Shown: positions 28,246 to 35,857 of the stretch, in pieces | How the letters are laid out: the number at the start of each line of letters is the position of its first letter | How positions within the stretch are numbered: the first letter of the stretch is position 1 | Source: Bradyrhizobium sp. CB1717 | Lineage (GTDB): Bacteria > Pseudomonadota > Alphaproteobacteria > Rhizobiales > Xanthobacteraceae | Assembly: GCF_029714325.1 (NCBI RefSeq) | Contig: NZ_CP121666.1 | Span: 3,100,001 to 3,164,000, forward strand | Length of the DNA: 64,000 nucleotides | Direction of reading: 5' to 3' | Position numbers and translations under genes: made by a program | The notes under the pieces: generated by a model | The model's input: the letters and a program-made list of their open reading frames with translations, nothing else | Databases searched by the model: none | What the model was told of the DNA's origin: nothing

Positions 28246-30761
28246 TCGCAACTCTGGCGGAGGCGGCGCTGCGCTCCTTTGTGCTGGGAGGCGTCGTCTG
28301 GTTCGGTCTCACTTTGTTTCGCGTGCGCAATCCGCACGTCCACATGACGGCGTGGGTCGTCGTGCTCATGGCTTCGCTCGCGATGCCGTTCGTGATGCAT
28401 TGGGCGACGCTCACCATCGACCGGCTACCCCCGTCCGTGCCGGTGCCGGGCGAATTGTGGCCGGCCGATATCGTGATGCTGGAGACACCGCAGCCGGCGC
28501 TGCCGATCACGCCGGGCGCAGTCGTCGCGCCGCCGGCGCGAGGTGGCGTTCCGATCGACTGGTGGCTGGTGGCGACGATCGTCTATGCCGGCGTCGCCGG
28601 CCTGTTGCTGCTGCGGCTCGCCGTCGGCCTCGGCCTGACCTGGCGCCTGGCGCGCGCGGCGAAGCCGGTGAAGGGTGCGCAGTTGATCGATGCCGACATC
28701 CGCGTCAGCCGCGACGTCGGCGGTCCCGTTACCTTCGGCTCGACCATTCTGGTGCCGCCGCAATTTGCAGGCTGGGATGCCAAGAAGCGCCTCGCGGTGC
28801 TCGCCCATGAAAGCGCGCATGTCGCCAACCGGGATTTCTACATTCTCCTGCTGGCCTCGCTCAATCGTGCGGTGTTCTGGTTCAGCCCGTTCTCCTGGTG
28901 GCAACTCGCGCATCTCGCCGAACTCGCCGAGATCATCAGCGACGCGCAGGCGATCGAGGTGATCGACGACCGCCTGTCCTATGCGGAGATCCTGCTCGAT
29001 TTTGCCAGCAACGTGAAAACGCGCCCCGTCGAACTCGCGATGGCGCGGGCCTCGACCGTGCGCGCCCGCGTCGAACGCATCATCGCAGCCGCCGCGTTGC
29101 CGGTCGCGGTCGGCTGGCGCAAGCGGCTTTGGATCGCGGCCGCGATCGTGCCGGCGTTGATCGTCTCGACCGGCATGATCGCCTATCGCACGCCAGATCC
29201 TGCGCCCACCGTTGCGGACAGCGGCGAGGTGCCGGCCGAGCATTATCGCCCCTTCGTCAATTTTTACGCCATGGGCCCGGCCTCGGTGTTCGCGATCTTC
29301 CGCGAGGGCGACGAGCTCTACGGCCAGCTCACCGGGCAGCGCAAACTGCGCCTGACGGTCGGCAGTGACGGCACGGCGTCCTACGCGGCCTCGTCCGGCG
29401 AGATCACGTTCTCAGCTGATGCGGAGCGCCGCTCCTCCGAGCTGGTGCTGCGCATGAACGGCCGCGACATCCGCGCGGTCCGCCTCGCCGAGGTGCCGAC
29501 GCCGGCGACGGGGCCGGCGCCACTCGATCAATATGTCGGCTGGTACAAGGTTGCGCCGAACCGCGTTCTCGCCGTGCGCCGCGACGGCGATCGGCTTCAG
29601 GTGCAGGAAACCGTGCAGGGCCGGGCGGCACTGCTCGCGGAAGGCGCCGACGTCTTCTCGATCCATGGCGACAACCTCCTGATCTTCCTGCGCGACGAGC
29701 AGGCCAGGGTCTCGCGCGTGCTGGTCCAGAATGCGGTGTTCGGCGCTCGCCTCGCGCCGCGGATCGATGCGGCCGCGGCGCAGGCGATCGAGGCCGACTT
29801 CGCGCGCCGGGTCGCGGAAGTGCCGGATCGCTTCCGCGAACAGGTCCCCGTCGCCGGCGGCAAGGAGATGATCCTGCGCGGGATCGAGGATCTGCGCCGG
29901 GGCACGCCGAACTACGATCGGATGAGCGCGCCGCTGGCGGCCAAGGTCCACCGTCAGCTCAATGAGACGCAGGCGACGTTCGTGGCGCTCGGCGCCCTCG
30001 AGTCGATCTTCTTCCGCGGCGTCGGCCCCGGCGGCTACGATATCTATGGCGCCAAGTTCGAGAACGGCACGGCTGAATTCCGCCTGCTGCTCGAGCCCGA
30101 CGGCAAGGCCGGCGACGTCATCTTCCGGGCCGACGGCAATGACGAGCTCGGCGGCATCCTGCCTTGCTCGGAAGAGGCCAATGTGCGCGGCCGCGCCGGC
30201 ACCTCGCCGATCCGGATCATGGTCTACAACGAACTCGGCGACGACATCCGTGTCTTCAATCTCGATGCCGACGGCAATCGCAGGAGCCAGAGCGTGGTCA
30301 GATCCAACATGAGCTGGGCTGCCACGACCACCGTGAACAATGCCTGGGTGATCGCCGACAAGTCGGGGCGGTGCCTCGAGGTCTTGATGCCGGGCCGACA
30401 GACGCGCTTTCACAATGTCGAAGCTTCAAACCTCGGCGCAAAGCCGGGGCGCGCCGCGCGCCGCGCCGTTCCGATCGCCAATGGCGAGGAGATGCTGCGC
30501 CGTTACATCGAGGGCGTCGGCAGGGGACAGCCAGACTACGAGCACATGACGCCGGAGGTCGCCGACATCACGCGCCAGCAGCTTCCGTTCGACCAGGCCA
30601 TCTTGGCGCGGCTCGGCGCGCTGCGCGCGGTGTCGTTCCGCGGCGTCACTGCGCTCGACAGCGACATCTACATCGCCCAGTTCGCCAACGGCTCGGCGGA
30701 ATGGCGCATCGGCGTCAGGAACGGCACGATCACCAAGATCGCGCTCGGGCCGAACTTCTAG
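28242..30761 (+). CDS. BlaR1/M56-family membrane protease with a large composite periplasmic sensor
   Basis: An 839-residue protein. The N-terminal half is an M56 membrane metalloprotease: helices near 10-55 and 107-135, zinc motif HESAH (189-193) and the third ligand in EIISD (230-234). A helix at 295-315 leads into about 520 periplasmic residues. These contain two beta-rich DUF3471-like segments (about 335-415 and 427-500), a helix-strand unit at 541-630 that recurs at 749-835 (EMxxRxIExxxRGxPxYxxM, then ALxxxxFRGV), and between them a segment (about 655-725) resembling the VHL beta domain (AWVIADKSGRCLEVLMPG). No penicillin-binding domain is seen. It should sense an outside signal and inactivate the BlaI partner encoded just upstream (4-bp overlap). 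Confidence 0.88.
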   Translation: MIATLAEAALRSFVLGGVVWFGLTLFRVRNPHVHMTAWVVVLMASLAMPFVMHWATLTIDRLPPSVPVPGELWPADIVMLETPQPALPITPGAVVAPPARGGVPIDWWLVATIVYAGVAGLLLLRLAVGLGLTWRLARAAKPVKGAQLIDADIRVSRDVGGPVTFGSTILVPPQFAGWDAKKRLAVLAHESAHVANRDFYILLLASLNRAVFWFSPFSWWQLAHLAELAEIISDAQAIEVIDDRLSYAEILLDFASNVKTRPVELAMARASTVRARVERIIAAAALPVAVGWRKRLWIAAAIVPALIVSTGMIAYRTPDPAPTVADSGEVPAEHYRPFVNFYAMGPASVFAIFREGDELYGQLTGQRKLRLTVGSDGTASYAASSGEITFSADAERRSSELVLRMNGRDIRAVRLAEVPTPATGPAPLDQYVGWYKVAPNRVLAVRRDGDRLQVQETVQGRAALLAEGADVFSIHGDNLLIFLRDEQARVSRVLVQNAVFGARLAPRIDAAAAQAIEADFARRVAEVPDRFREQVPVAGGKEMILRGIEDLRRGTPNYDRMSAPLAAKVHRQLNETQATFVALGALESIFFRGVGPGGYDIYGAKFENGTAEFRLLLEPDGKAGDVIFRADGNDELGGILPCSEEANVRGRAGTSPIRIMVYNELGDDIRVFNLDADGNRRSQSVVRSNMSWAATTTVNNAWVIADKSGRCLEVLMPGRQTRFHNVEASNLGAKPGRAARRAVPIANGEEMLRRYIEGVGRGQPDYEHMTPEVADITRQQLPFDQAILARLGALRAVSFRGVTALDSDIYIAQFANGSAEWRIGVRNGTITKIALGPNF

Positions 30762-30858
30762 GAGAATTGCGGCCGCCCATCCGTCGCATCAGATGGGCGG
30801 CTCGCGATAGCCGAACGTCGGTGCCGCAATCTCCGCTTGCCCGGGTGCACCTCAAGTG

Positions 30859-30888
30859 TTACGGTGTGTAGCATTACGGTTCGTAGCC
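30859..30888. promoter_or_regulatory. Two tandem 15-bp direct repeats upstream of the DUF1800 gene
   Basis: TTACGGTGTGTAGCA (30859-30873) is followed immediately by TTACGGTTCGTAGCC (30874-30888). The junction GTAGCATTACG matches the GTAGCGTTACA dyad before blaI in 9 of 11 positions. The site is 46 bp before the DUF1800 start codon, a place suited to a repressor. Confidence 0.55.
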
Positions 30889-30934
30889 TCGCACGGCGCG
30901 ATGTCGGCAGGCTCGGGAGAATTGGGCGTTCGCC

Positions 30935-32398
30935 ATGAGCAATTCCGCAAAGGCCGAGGCCGTGCTGGCGCTGCATCGCTTCGGCATGGGGCCGCGGCCG
31001 GGATCGATCGCCTCTGTCGGTAGCGACCCGCGCGGCGCGCTGATCGCCGAGCTCGACCGGCCGCTTACGCTGACCGCCGCGGCCGGGCTTCCCACCAGCG
31101 CCAAGGCCTACCGCACCGTTGCCGATGCCAATGCGCGGCGGACGGCGCGGGTCAAGCAGGCGCAGCAGCAGGCGAAGAAGCAGCAGATGGCGGCCGCGCC
31201 GGCCATGTCGGAAGACCAGGCGCAGGGTCAAGGCCAAGGTCAAACCCAGGACAAGGACGCCGCCGAGATGGCGGCCAAGCAGGCCGCGGAAGCCGTTCCC
31301 GATCCCGGGCGCCCGATGTATCTGCAGGAAGCCAAGCTGCGCACGGAAGCCGCGCTTGCCGCCGAGATCGGCTTCGCCGAGCGGCTGGTGTGGTTCTGGT
31401 CGAACCATTTCTGCATCTCGGCCAACAAGATCCAGAGCATGTCCGGCGCCTATGAGCGCGAGGCGGTTCGCGCCAACGCGCTCGGCCGCTTCGTCGATCT
31501 CCTGCTGGCCGTCGAAGGCCATCCGGCGATGCTGTTTTATCTGGACAATCTGGAATCGATGGGCGCGAACTCGATCGCGGGCATCAACCGCAGCCGCGGT
31601 CTCAACGAGAACATCGCGCGCGAGATCATGGAGCTGCACACGCTCGGTGTGCGCACCGGCTACACCCAGGACGACGTCATCAGCTTCGCCAATGTCATGA
31701 CCGGCTGGACGCTGGTGCCGCCGGGCGCCGATCCCCAGCACGGCGGCGAGTTCACCTTCAATCCGCGGCTGCACGAGCCCGGCGGGCAGACCGTGCTCGG
31801 CAGGCGCTACGAGCAGGAGGACGCCGAGCAGGGACGCGCCGTGCTGCGCGACCTCGCCGCGCATCCGGCCACTGCGACCCATGTCGCGACCAAGCTGGCG
31901 CGGCACTTCGTGGCCGACGAGCCGCCACCGGCGCTGGTCGAGCAGATGGCGAAGACCTTTCGCGACACCGAGGGCGACCTCAAGCAGGTCGCGATCGCGA
32001 TGGTGTCGTCGGACGACGCATGGCGCGGACCGCCGTCAAAACTCAAGCGGCCCGGCGAATGGGTCGTCGGCATGGTGCGTGCGACCGGCATCACGACCGT
32101 CGATCCCGTCCGCTTCACCGGCGGCCAGGAGCTGCTCGGCGAGGCCCTGTGGCGTCCGTCCGCGCCCAAGGGTTATCCGGACGACGAGGCGAGCTGGATC
32201 GACGGTGTCGGCCGGCGGCTCGACATTGCCAACAACTTCGCTGAGCGCATCACCGGCATGGCTGATCCGCAAATCATCATCGAGGACGTGTTCGCGTCCG
32301 AGATCGCACCCGAGGTGAAGCAGGCGGTCGGCCGTGCCGAGAGCCGGCAGCAGGCGCTGGCGCTCCTGTTCATGTCGGCGGATTTTCAGAGGAGGTGA
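30935..32398 (+). CDS. DUF1800 family protein
   Basis: A 487-residue protein of the DUF1800 family, whose biochemical role is not established. Family marks are the start LALHRFGMGPRPG, the central WFWSNHFCIS segment, the NRSRGLNENIAREIMELHTLGV block and DVISFANVMTGWTL. A low-complexity Gln/Ala/Lys insert lies at about residues 65-115 (QAQQQAKKQQ). There is no obvious signal peptide; in this family the partner DUF1501 protein usually carries the export signal. The stop overlaps the ribosome site of the DUF1501 gene. DUF1800/DUF1501 pairs are common and always adjacent. The promoter motif suggests control by the BlaI protein encoded upstream. Confidence 0.92.
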   Translation: MSNSAKAEAVLALHRFGMGPRPGSIASVGSDPRGALIAELDRPLTLTAAAGLPTSAKAYRTVADANARRTARVKQAQQQAKKQQMAAAPAMSEDQAQGQGQGQTQDKDAAEMAAKQAAEAVPDPGRPMYLQEAKLRTEAALAAEIGFAERLVWFWSNHFCISANKIQSMSGAYEREAVRANALGRFVDLLLAVEGHPAMLFYLDNLESMGANSIAGINRSRGLNENIAREIMELHTLGVRTGYTQDDVISFANVMTGWTLVPPGADPQHGGEFTFNPRLHEPGGQTVLGRRYEQEDAEQGRAVLRDLAAHPATATHVATKLARHFVADEPPPALVEQMAKTFRDTEGDLKQVAIAMVSSDDAWRGPPSKLKRPGEWVVGMVRATGITTVDPVRFTGGQELLGEALWRPSAPKGYPDDEASWIDGVGRRLDIANNFAERITGMADPQIIIEDVFASEIAPEVKQAVGRAESRQQALALLFMSADFQRR

Positions 32399-32400
32399 GC

Positions 32401-33651
32401 ATGGGCCTTGATCGTCATCTGCCCACGCGGCGCGAACTTCTGGCCGGCTCGGGCGCGCTGTTCGCATGGAGCCAGATGCCGCGGATCGCGCGCGCGGAAG
32501 GGCGCGATCCGCGCCTGCTCGTCGTCATCCTGCGCGGCGCGCTCGACGGCCTCGGCGCGGTCGCGCCGGTCGGCGATCCCGACTGGGTCTCCTTGCGCGG
32601 CGATCGCGCGCTGCTGCTCGACGGCAAGCCGCCGGCGCTGCCGCTCGATTCCTTCTTCGCGCTCAATCCGGCGATGCCGAACCTGCATCGGCTCTACAAG
32701 AGCGGCAAGGCCGCGATCGTCCACGCCACGGCCACGCCCTATCGCGAGCGCTCGCATTTCGACGGCCAGGACGTGCTGGAGAGCGGCTTCACCAGGCCCG
32801 GTGCGACCGCTTCGGGATGGCTCAACCGCGCACTGCTCGCGATGGAGTCCGGCGGCCGGGTCGATCCGCGCGGCAGCCGCGCGCTCGGCATCGGCTCGGT
32901 GACGCCGCTGGTGGTGCGCGGCTCTGCGCCGGTCATGACATGGGTGCCGCAGAAGCTCCTGCCGGCGAGCCAGGACACACAGAACCGCCTGCTCGATCTC
33001 TACCAGCACACCGATCCGAAGCTCGCGAGCGTGCTGCAGGCGCGCATGAAGCTCGCTTCGCTCGACGGTGCGATGGGCACGGGCGATCCGATGTCGGACG
33101 ATCCGACGCTGGCGCCGCCCGGCATCGCGCGCGTGCGCGCCTATTTCGCCGAAGCGGCCGGCACCGCCGCGCGCTATCTCGCCAAGCCCGACGGCCCGCG
33201 CGTTGGCGCGATGGGTTTCGTCGGCTGGGACACGCACATTGCCGAAGGCGCCTCGTCCGGCCAGCTCTACAATCTGCTCGGCGCGCTCGACGGCGCGTTC
33301 GCCGCGATCGAAAGCAACATGGGCGAGATCTGGCACGAGACGGTGGTCGCCGTCGTCACCGAGTTCGGCCGCACCGCGCGCATCAATGGCACGCAAGGTA
33401 CCGATCACGGCACGGGCACGGTCGCCTTCCTCATCGGCGGCGGGCTCGCCGGCGGCCGCGTGATCGCGGACTGGCCGGGCCTGAAGTCCGCACAACTGTT
33501 CGAGGACCGCGATCTCAAGCCGACCACGGATCTGCGCGCCGTGCTGAAAGGCCTGCTCAGGGATCATCTGCGCGTCGAGGAGAAGATCCTCGCCGAGACG
33601 GTCTTCCCAGGCAGCGTCGACGTCAAACCGATGGGAGGCCTCGTCGGCTGA
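32401..33651 (+). CDS. DUF1501 family protein, probable Tat substrate
   Basis: A 416-residue protein of the DUF1501 family, related to the sulfatase/alkaline-phosphatase fold. The N-terminus TRRELLAGSGALFAWSQ looks like a twin-arginine signal. Body marks are LVVILRGALDGL, HATATPYRERSHFDGQDVLESG, GWDTH, VTEFGRTARINGTQGTDHGTG and the C-terminal DLRAVLKGLLRDHL. The Asp and His residues in these motifs suggest a metal site. ATG 32401 lies 5 bp after GGAGG, which also overlaps the DUF1800 stop; GTG 32395 is less likely. It works as a pair with DUF1800; the function is unknown. Confidence 0.92.
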   Translation: MGLDRHLPTRRELLAGSGALFAWSQMPRIARAEGRDPRLLVVILRGALDGLGAVAPVGDPDWVSLRGDRALLLDGKPPALPLDSFFALNPAMPNLHRLYKSGKAAIVHATATPYRERSHFDGQDVLESGFTRPGATASGWLNRALLAMESGGRVDPRGSRALGIGSVTPLVVRGSAPVMTWVPQKLLPASQDTQNRLLDLYQHTDPKLASVLQARMKLASLDGAMGTGDPMSDDPTLAPPGIARVRAYFAEAAGTAARYLAKPDGPRVGAMGFVGWDTHIAEGASSGQLYNLLGALDGAFAAIESNMGEIWHETVVAVVTEFGRTARINGTQGTDHGTGTVAFLIGGGLAGGRVIADWPGLKSAQLFEDRDLKPTTDLRAVLKGLLRDHLRVEEKILAETVFPGSVDVKPMGGLVG

Positions 33652-33682
33652 CGGCGCGCCCCCAGCAAACCGGATCGGGTTC

Positions 33683-33850
33683 ATGTGCACACTGACACAA
33701 TTGGAGCTCGACTTTCTCGCCAGCCTGAAAACCGGCTGGCGGCGGCTCTATCGGCGCGAACTGATGCGGCTGCTGAAGCGGGACGCCGGTGCCGATGAGG
33801 CCGGACCGGACGCGCGATCGACCATCTTGCGCATCGTATCGGGCAGATAG
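33683..33850 (+). CDS. Small hypothetical protein (55 aa)
   Basis: Unrecognised. It begins MCTLTQLELDFLASLKTGWR and continues with a basic helix (RRLYRRELMRLLKR), then an acidic linker and a short tail. It is probably one amphipathic helix pair. It lies 31 bp after the DUF1501 stop and before a terminator at 33914-33936, so it could be the last gene of that operon. No strong ribosome site is seen; coding status is uncertain. Confidence 0.45.
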   Translation: MCTLTQLELDFLASLKTGWRRLYRRELMRLLKRDAGADEAGPDARSTILRIVSGR

Positions 33851-33913
33851 TCCGCTGATCTGTCCCGATTCAGGACACTGTGATGGAATCGTCACAGCCG
33901 GCGCGAAACGGCG

Positions 33914-33936
33914 GCGGCCGCAAGGCCGCTTTTGTT
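33914..33936 (+). terminator. Rho-independent terminator after the DUF1800/DUF1501 block
   Basis: GCGGCC stem (33914-33919 with 33924-33929), GCAA tetraloop and TTTTGTT tail. It sits between the 55-aa gene and the RlpA gene and would end transcripts from the DUF1800/DUF1501 block. A CTGTGA-N8-TCACAG dyad lies just upstream at 33878-33897. Confidence 0.6.
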
Positions 33937-33994
33937 CCGACAAGGTTCTGCCCCGATTGCCCACCGAAACTTGGGGTTGTTCGGAGGGCGCATC

Positions 33995-34513
33995 ATGTCT
34001 CGCATTGCACGTGCCGAAACTGCCCGAATGTCGCTGGCAACCTCGAGCCGATTGTTGCTCGCGATCCTGGGTGCCGCATCGCTCGCCGCCTGCGCGCAGT
34101 CGCCGGTCGGCCGCCAGAAAGCCGATCTCGCCGGAACGAGCCGGCAGGCCACAGTCGAGCGGCCGCACCGGGTGGCGGCATTGCATCCGCGGCCGATCAG
34201 CCGGGCGCGTGTCCCCGACGGTGAGGCAAGGCGAACCGCATCGCATGGCCTCGCCAGCTTCTACTCCGACACCGAGACCGCGAGCGGCGAGAAGTTCGAC
34301 AAGAACGAACTGACCGCGGCGCATCGGAGCCTGCCGTTCGGCACCAGGCTGCGCGTCACTGACGTGTCCTCCGGCCGCTTCGTCACCGTCAGGGTCAACG
34401 ATCGCGGCCCCTTCGTTCGCGGGCGCGTGGTCGACATCTCGCCGTCCGCCGCCGAAGCGCTCGGCATGGTCGACAAGGGCCTCGCCAATGTCCGCCTCGA
34501 CGTCGTGCGATGA
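33995..34513 (+). CDS. rlpA: RlpA-like double-psi beta-barrel lipoprotein
   Basis: A 172-residue probable lipoprotein. The signal ends in a lipobox-like ASLAAC, so Cys would be lipidated and the protein anchored in the outer membrane. After a linker, the RlpA barrel covers about 85-170: GLASFYSDTETASGEKFDKN, LTAAHRSLPFGTRLRV, VTVRVNDRGPFVRGRVVDIS and SPSAAEALGM. RlpA proteins act on peptidoglycan stripped of stem peptides at the septum. The SPOR domain of larger RlpA proteins is absent. ATG 33995 follows GGAGG with 7-bp spacing. A second RlpA-like gene is at 57132. Confidence 0.9.
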   Translation: MSRIARAETARMSLATSSRLLLAILGAASLAACAQSPVGRQKADLAGTSRQATVERPHRVAALHPRPISRARVPDGEARRTASHGLASFYSDTETASGEKFDKNELTAAHRSLPFGTRLRVTDVSSGRFVTVRVNDRGPFVRGRVVDISPSAAEALGMVDKGLANVRLDVVR

Positions 34514-34615
34514 GACGCGTTTCGTCGAGGTGAGGCGCCGCGCTTAACCGGCTGTTAGGCGCTTCTCAAGCACCATGGCTGCCCAAACAATTCGGGCTTT
34601 TGGGGAGGCGGACGC

Positions 34616-34771
34616 TTGAACACGATCCAGTATCTCGAAGATCAGGCCGCGCGTGCCGAGCGGCTCGCCAAGAGGATCACGGATACGCTGACGATCGAAA
34701 AGCTCCTGACCTTCGCCGGCGAACGCCGCCGCGAGATCGAGGTCATCGCCGGCAAGTATCGGCGCGCATAA
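34616..34771 (+). CDS. Small helical protein (51 aa), TTG start
   Basis: Sequence begins with a TTG codon 8 bp after GGGGAGG and reads MNTIQYLEDQAARAERLAKR, then ITDTLTIEKLLTFAGERRRE and a basic end. It is wholly alpha-helical in pattern. Small proteins of this type appear widespread in rhizobia (from memory, not checked). The function is unknown. It lies 102 bp after RlpA and about 100 bp before the 28-aa membrane peptide. Confidence 0.72.
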   Translation: MNTIQYLEDQAARAERLAKRITDTLTIEKLLTFAGERRREIEVIAGKYRRA

Positions 34772-34873
34772 CTCCCCCAACCCATGCCGTGAGCGCATTC
34801 GTGCTTCCTGCGAAGCGCGGAACTTCCGCTCGTCTCCTGCGTCATCTGCGCAGTGAGAGAGGAGGAGGACATC

Positions 34874-34960
34874 ATGGGTTTTGGACGAGGTGCTTTGCTT
34901 TGGTTGCTTGGCGTGCCGCTGCCGATCATTCTGCTGCTGGCATTGTTCTGGCACCATTGA
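34874..34960 (+). CDS. Very small membrane protein (28 aa)
   Basis: MGFGRGALLWLLGVPLPIIL followed by LLALFWHH. It has one hydrophobic helix with a Pro kink. A very strong GAGGAGGA ribosome site stands 5 bp before the ATG, and a clear terminator follows 13 bp after the stop, which together make a real gene likely despite its size. The function is unknown. Confidence 0.72.
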   Translation: MGFGRGALLWLLGVPLPIILLLALFWHH

Positions 34961-34972
34961 TGTTGCCACACG

Positions 34973-35000
34973 AAAAGCGCCGCGGACGCGGCGCTTTTTT
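34973..35000 (+). terminator. Rho-independent terminator after the 28-aa gene
   Basis: An AGCGCCGC/GCGGCGCT stem (34976-34983 with 34988-34995), 4-nt loop and T6 tail. The A-run on the left arm also allows weak termination for the gene at 35040 on the other strand. Confidence 0.85.
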
Positions 35001-35039
35001 GTTGGGCGCGATGTGCAGTGTTTGAGGCGCGATGCGCCC

Positions 35040-35345
35040 TCAGCTATGGCTCTCGACGAAGTCGCTGAGATAGTCGGGCAGCTCTATGCCATAGATGTCG
35101 CAGCGTGCCTTTATCGCGCCGGCGACGTCGGTCGAGATGTCCTTCATCCAGTGTTCGAGCGTGTTGAACGAGATCACCTTGACGGGATCGTTGAAGCAGC
35201 CGGCGACGAACTCGCCGATGGTGGCTTCGAGATCGCTGCGCTCGATGCGGATTTCGGTCGCTATGTCGAGACGGTCGACGACGACGAAGAGGGTTTGGTC
35301 CGCGCCATAGGGCACGACGGGAGATGCAACGCCAGCTTCAAGCAT
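35040..35345 (-). CDS. Hypothetical protein (101 aa)
   Basis: Unrecognised. An acidic, soluble protein with alternating strands and helices: TLFVVVDRLDIATEIRIERS, then VISFNTLEHWMKDISTDVAG and a terminal YLSDFVESHS. It has no signal peptide or membrane segment. The codon pattern and acidic composition look like a real gene. It lies 84 bp downstream of the 90-aa gene on the same strand, perhaps one transcript. Confidence 0.65.
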   Translation of the reverse strand: MLEAGVASPVVPYGADQTLFVVVDRLDIATEIRIERSDLEATIGEFVAGCFNDPVKVISFNTLEHWMKDISTDVAGAIKARCDIYGIELPDYLSDFVESHS

Positions 35346-35429
35346 GTGGGGCGCTCACGATTTGACTTCCGATCTCCGACAACGGGAAAAACCGGAAGAA
35401 GGTTCCTGCGCACGTGCTTGTGAAGGCCG

Positions 35430-35702
35430 TCAGAGAAATTCCCGCCAGCGTGATAGCTCGATGACGTGTTCGGGGGAGAGAACGGCGGTAACCAGCGGTA
35501 GCTGCGGCGCGGTGCGGATCTCATAGAGATGTCGGGTCGCCGCCGGCTTCCGCATGAAGGCCGAGATGCATTCGTCGAGCGTCCCTTCGCTCACCTGGTA
35601 GGGCTCGCGGTCCGGGCGGCGCTGATTGCCGAGTGACGGCCATTTATGCAGCGCCGCAAGCGCGCCGAAATCGACTTTTGACTCCGCAACAACGGCCCCC
35701 AT
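35430..35702 (-). CDS. Hypothetical protein (90 aa)
   Basis: Unrecognised small soluble protein. It shows QVSEGTLDECISAFMRKPAA, then HLYEIRTAPQLPLVTAVLSP and a terminal VIELSRWREFL, a plausible alpha/beta mix. It starts 14 bp downstream of the terminator hairpin at 35716-35753, so its promoter must lie within or beyond that hairpin region. It is likely followed by the 101-aa gene in one transcript. The function is unknown. Confidence 0.6.
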   Translation of the reverse strand: MGAVVAESKVDFGALAALHKWPSLGNQRRPDREPYQVSEGTLDECISAFMRKPAATRHLYEIRTAPQLPLVTAVLSPEHVIELSRWREFL

Positions 35703-35715
35703 CGTCCCGCCTCAC

Positions 35716-35753
35716 GCAAAAAGAACCCCAGCGCGCGGACTTGCGCGCCGGGG
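35716..35753 (-). terminator. Terminator hairpin with T-tract on the minus strand
   Basis: Arms CCCC-A-GCGCGC and GCGCGC-C-GGGG around a 6-nt loop; read leftwards it is followed by TTCTTTTTG. It is 105 bp past the LysR stop and could end LysR mRNA or a small RNA that includes the hairpin at 35797-35824. Confidence 0.65.
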
Positions 35754-35796
35754 CCTACACCTATCGCTGCATCTCAATGCCACGGCTACCTAACGC

Positions 35797-35824
35797 AGCA
35801 GCCGGGAAGAGGTTCCCGGCTGCT
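35797..35824 (-). ncRNA. Candidate small-RNA hairpin, or a second 3' structure of the LysR mRNA
   Basis: A perfect 12-bp stem (AGCAGCCGGGAA with TTCCCGGCTGCT) and 4-nt loop. No T-run follows directly; the next minus-strand structure is the terminator at 35716-35753. The two spaced hairpins in a 155-bp gap look like a small RNA or a processed 3' end. No known family is recognised. Confidence 0.35.
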
Positions 35825-35857
35825 CCGTCGCAAATCCTCGGTCGCTGGGCTTGGCGC

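Noticed and set aside
33878..33897. CTGTGA-N8-TCACAG resembling a CRP site
   Set aside because: The spacer is 8 bp, not 6, and it sits near a terminator; more likely chance or part of RNA structure.
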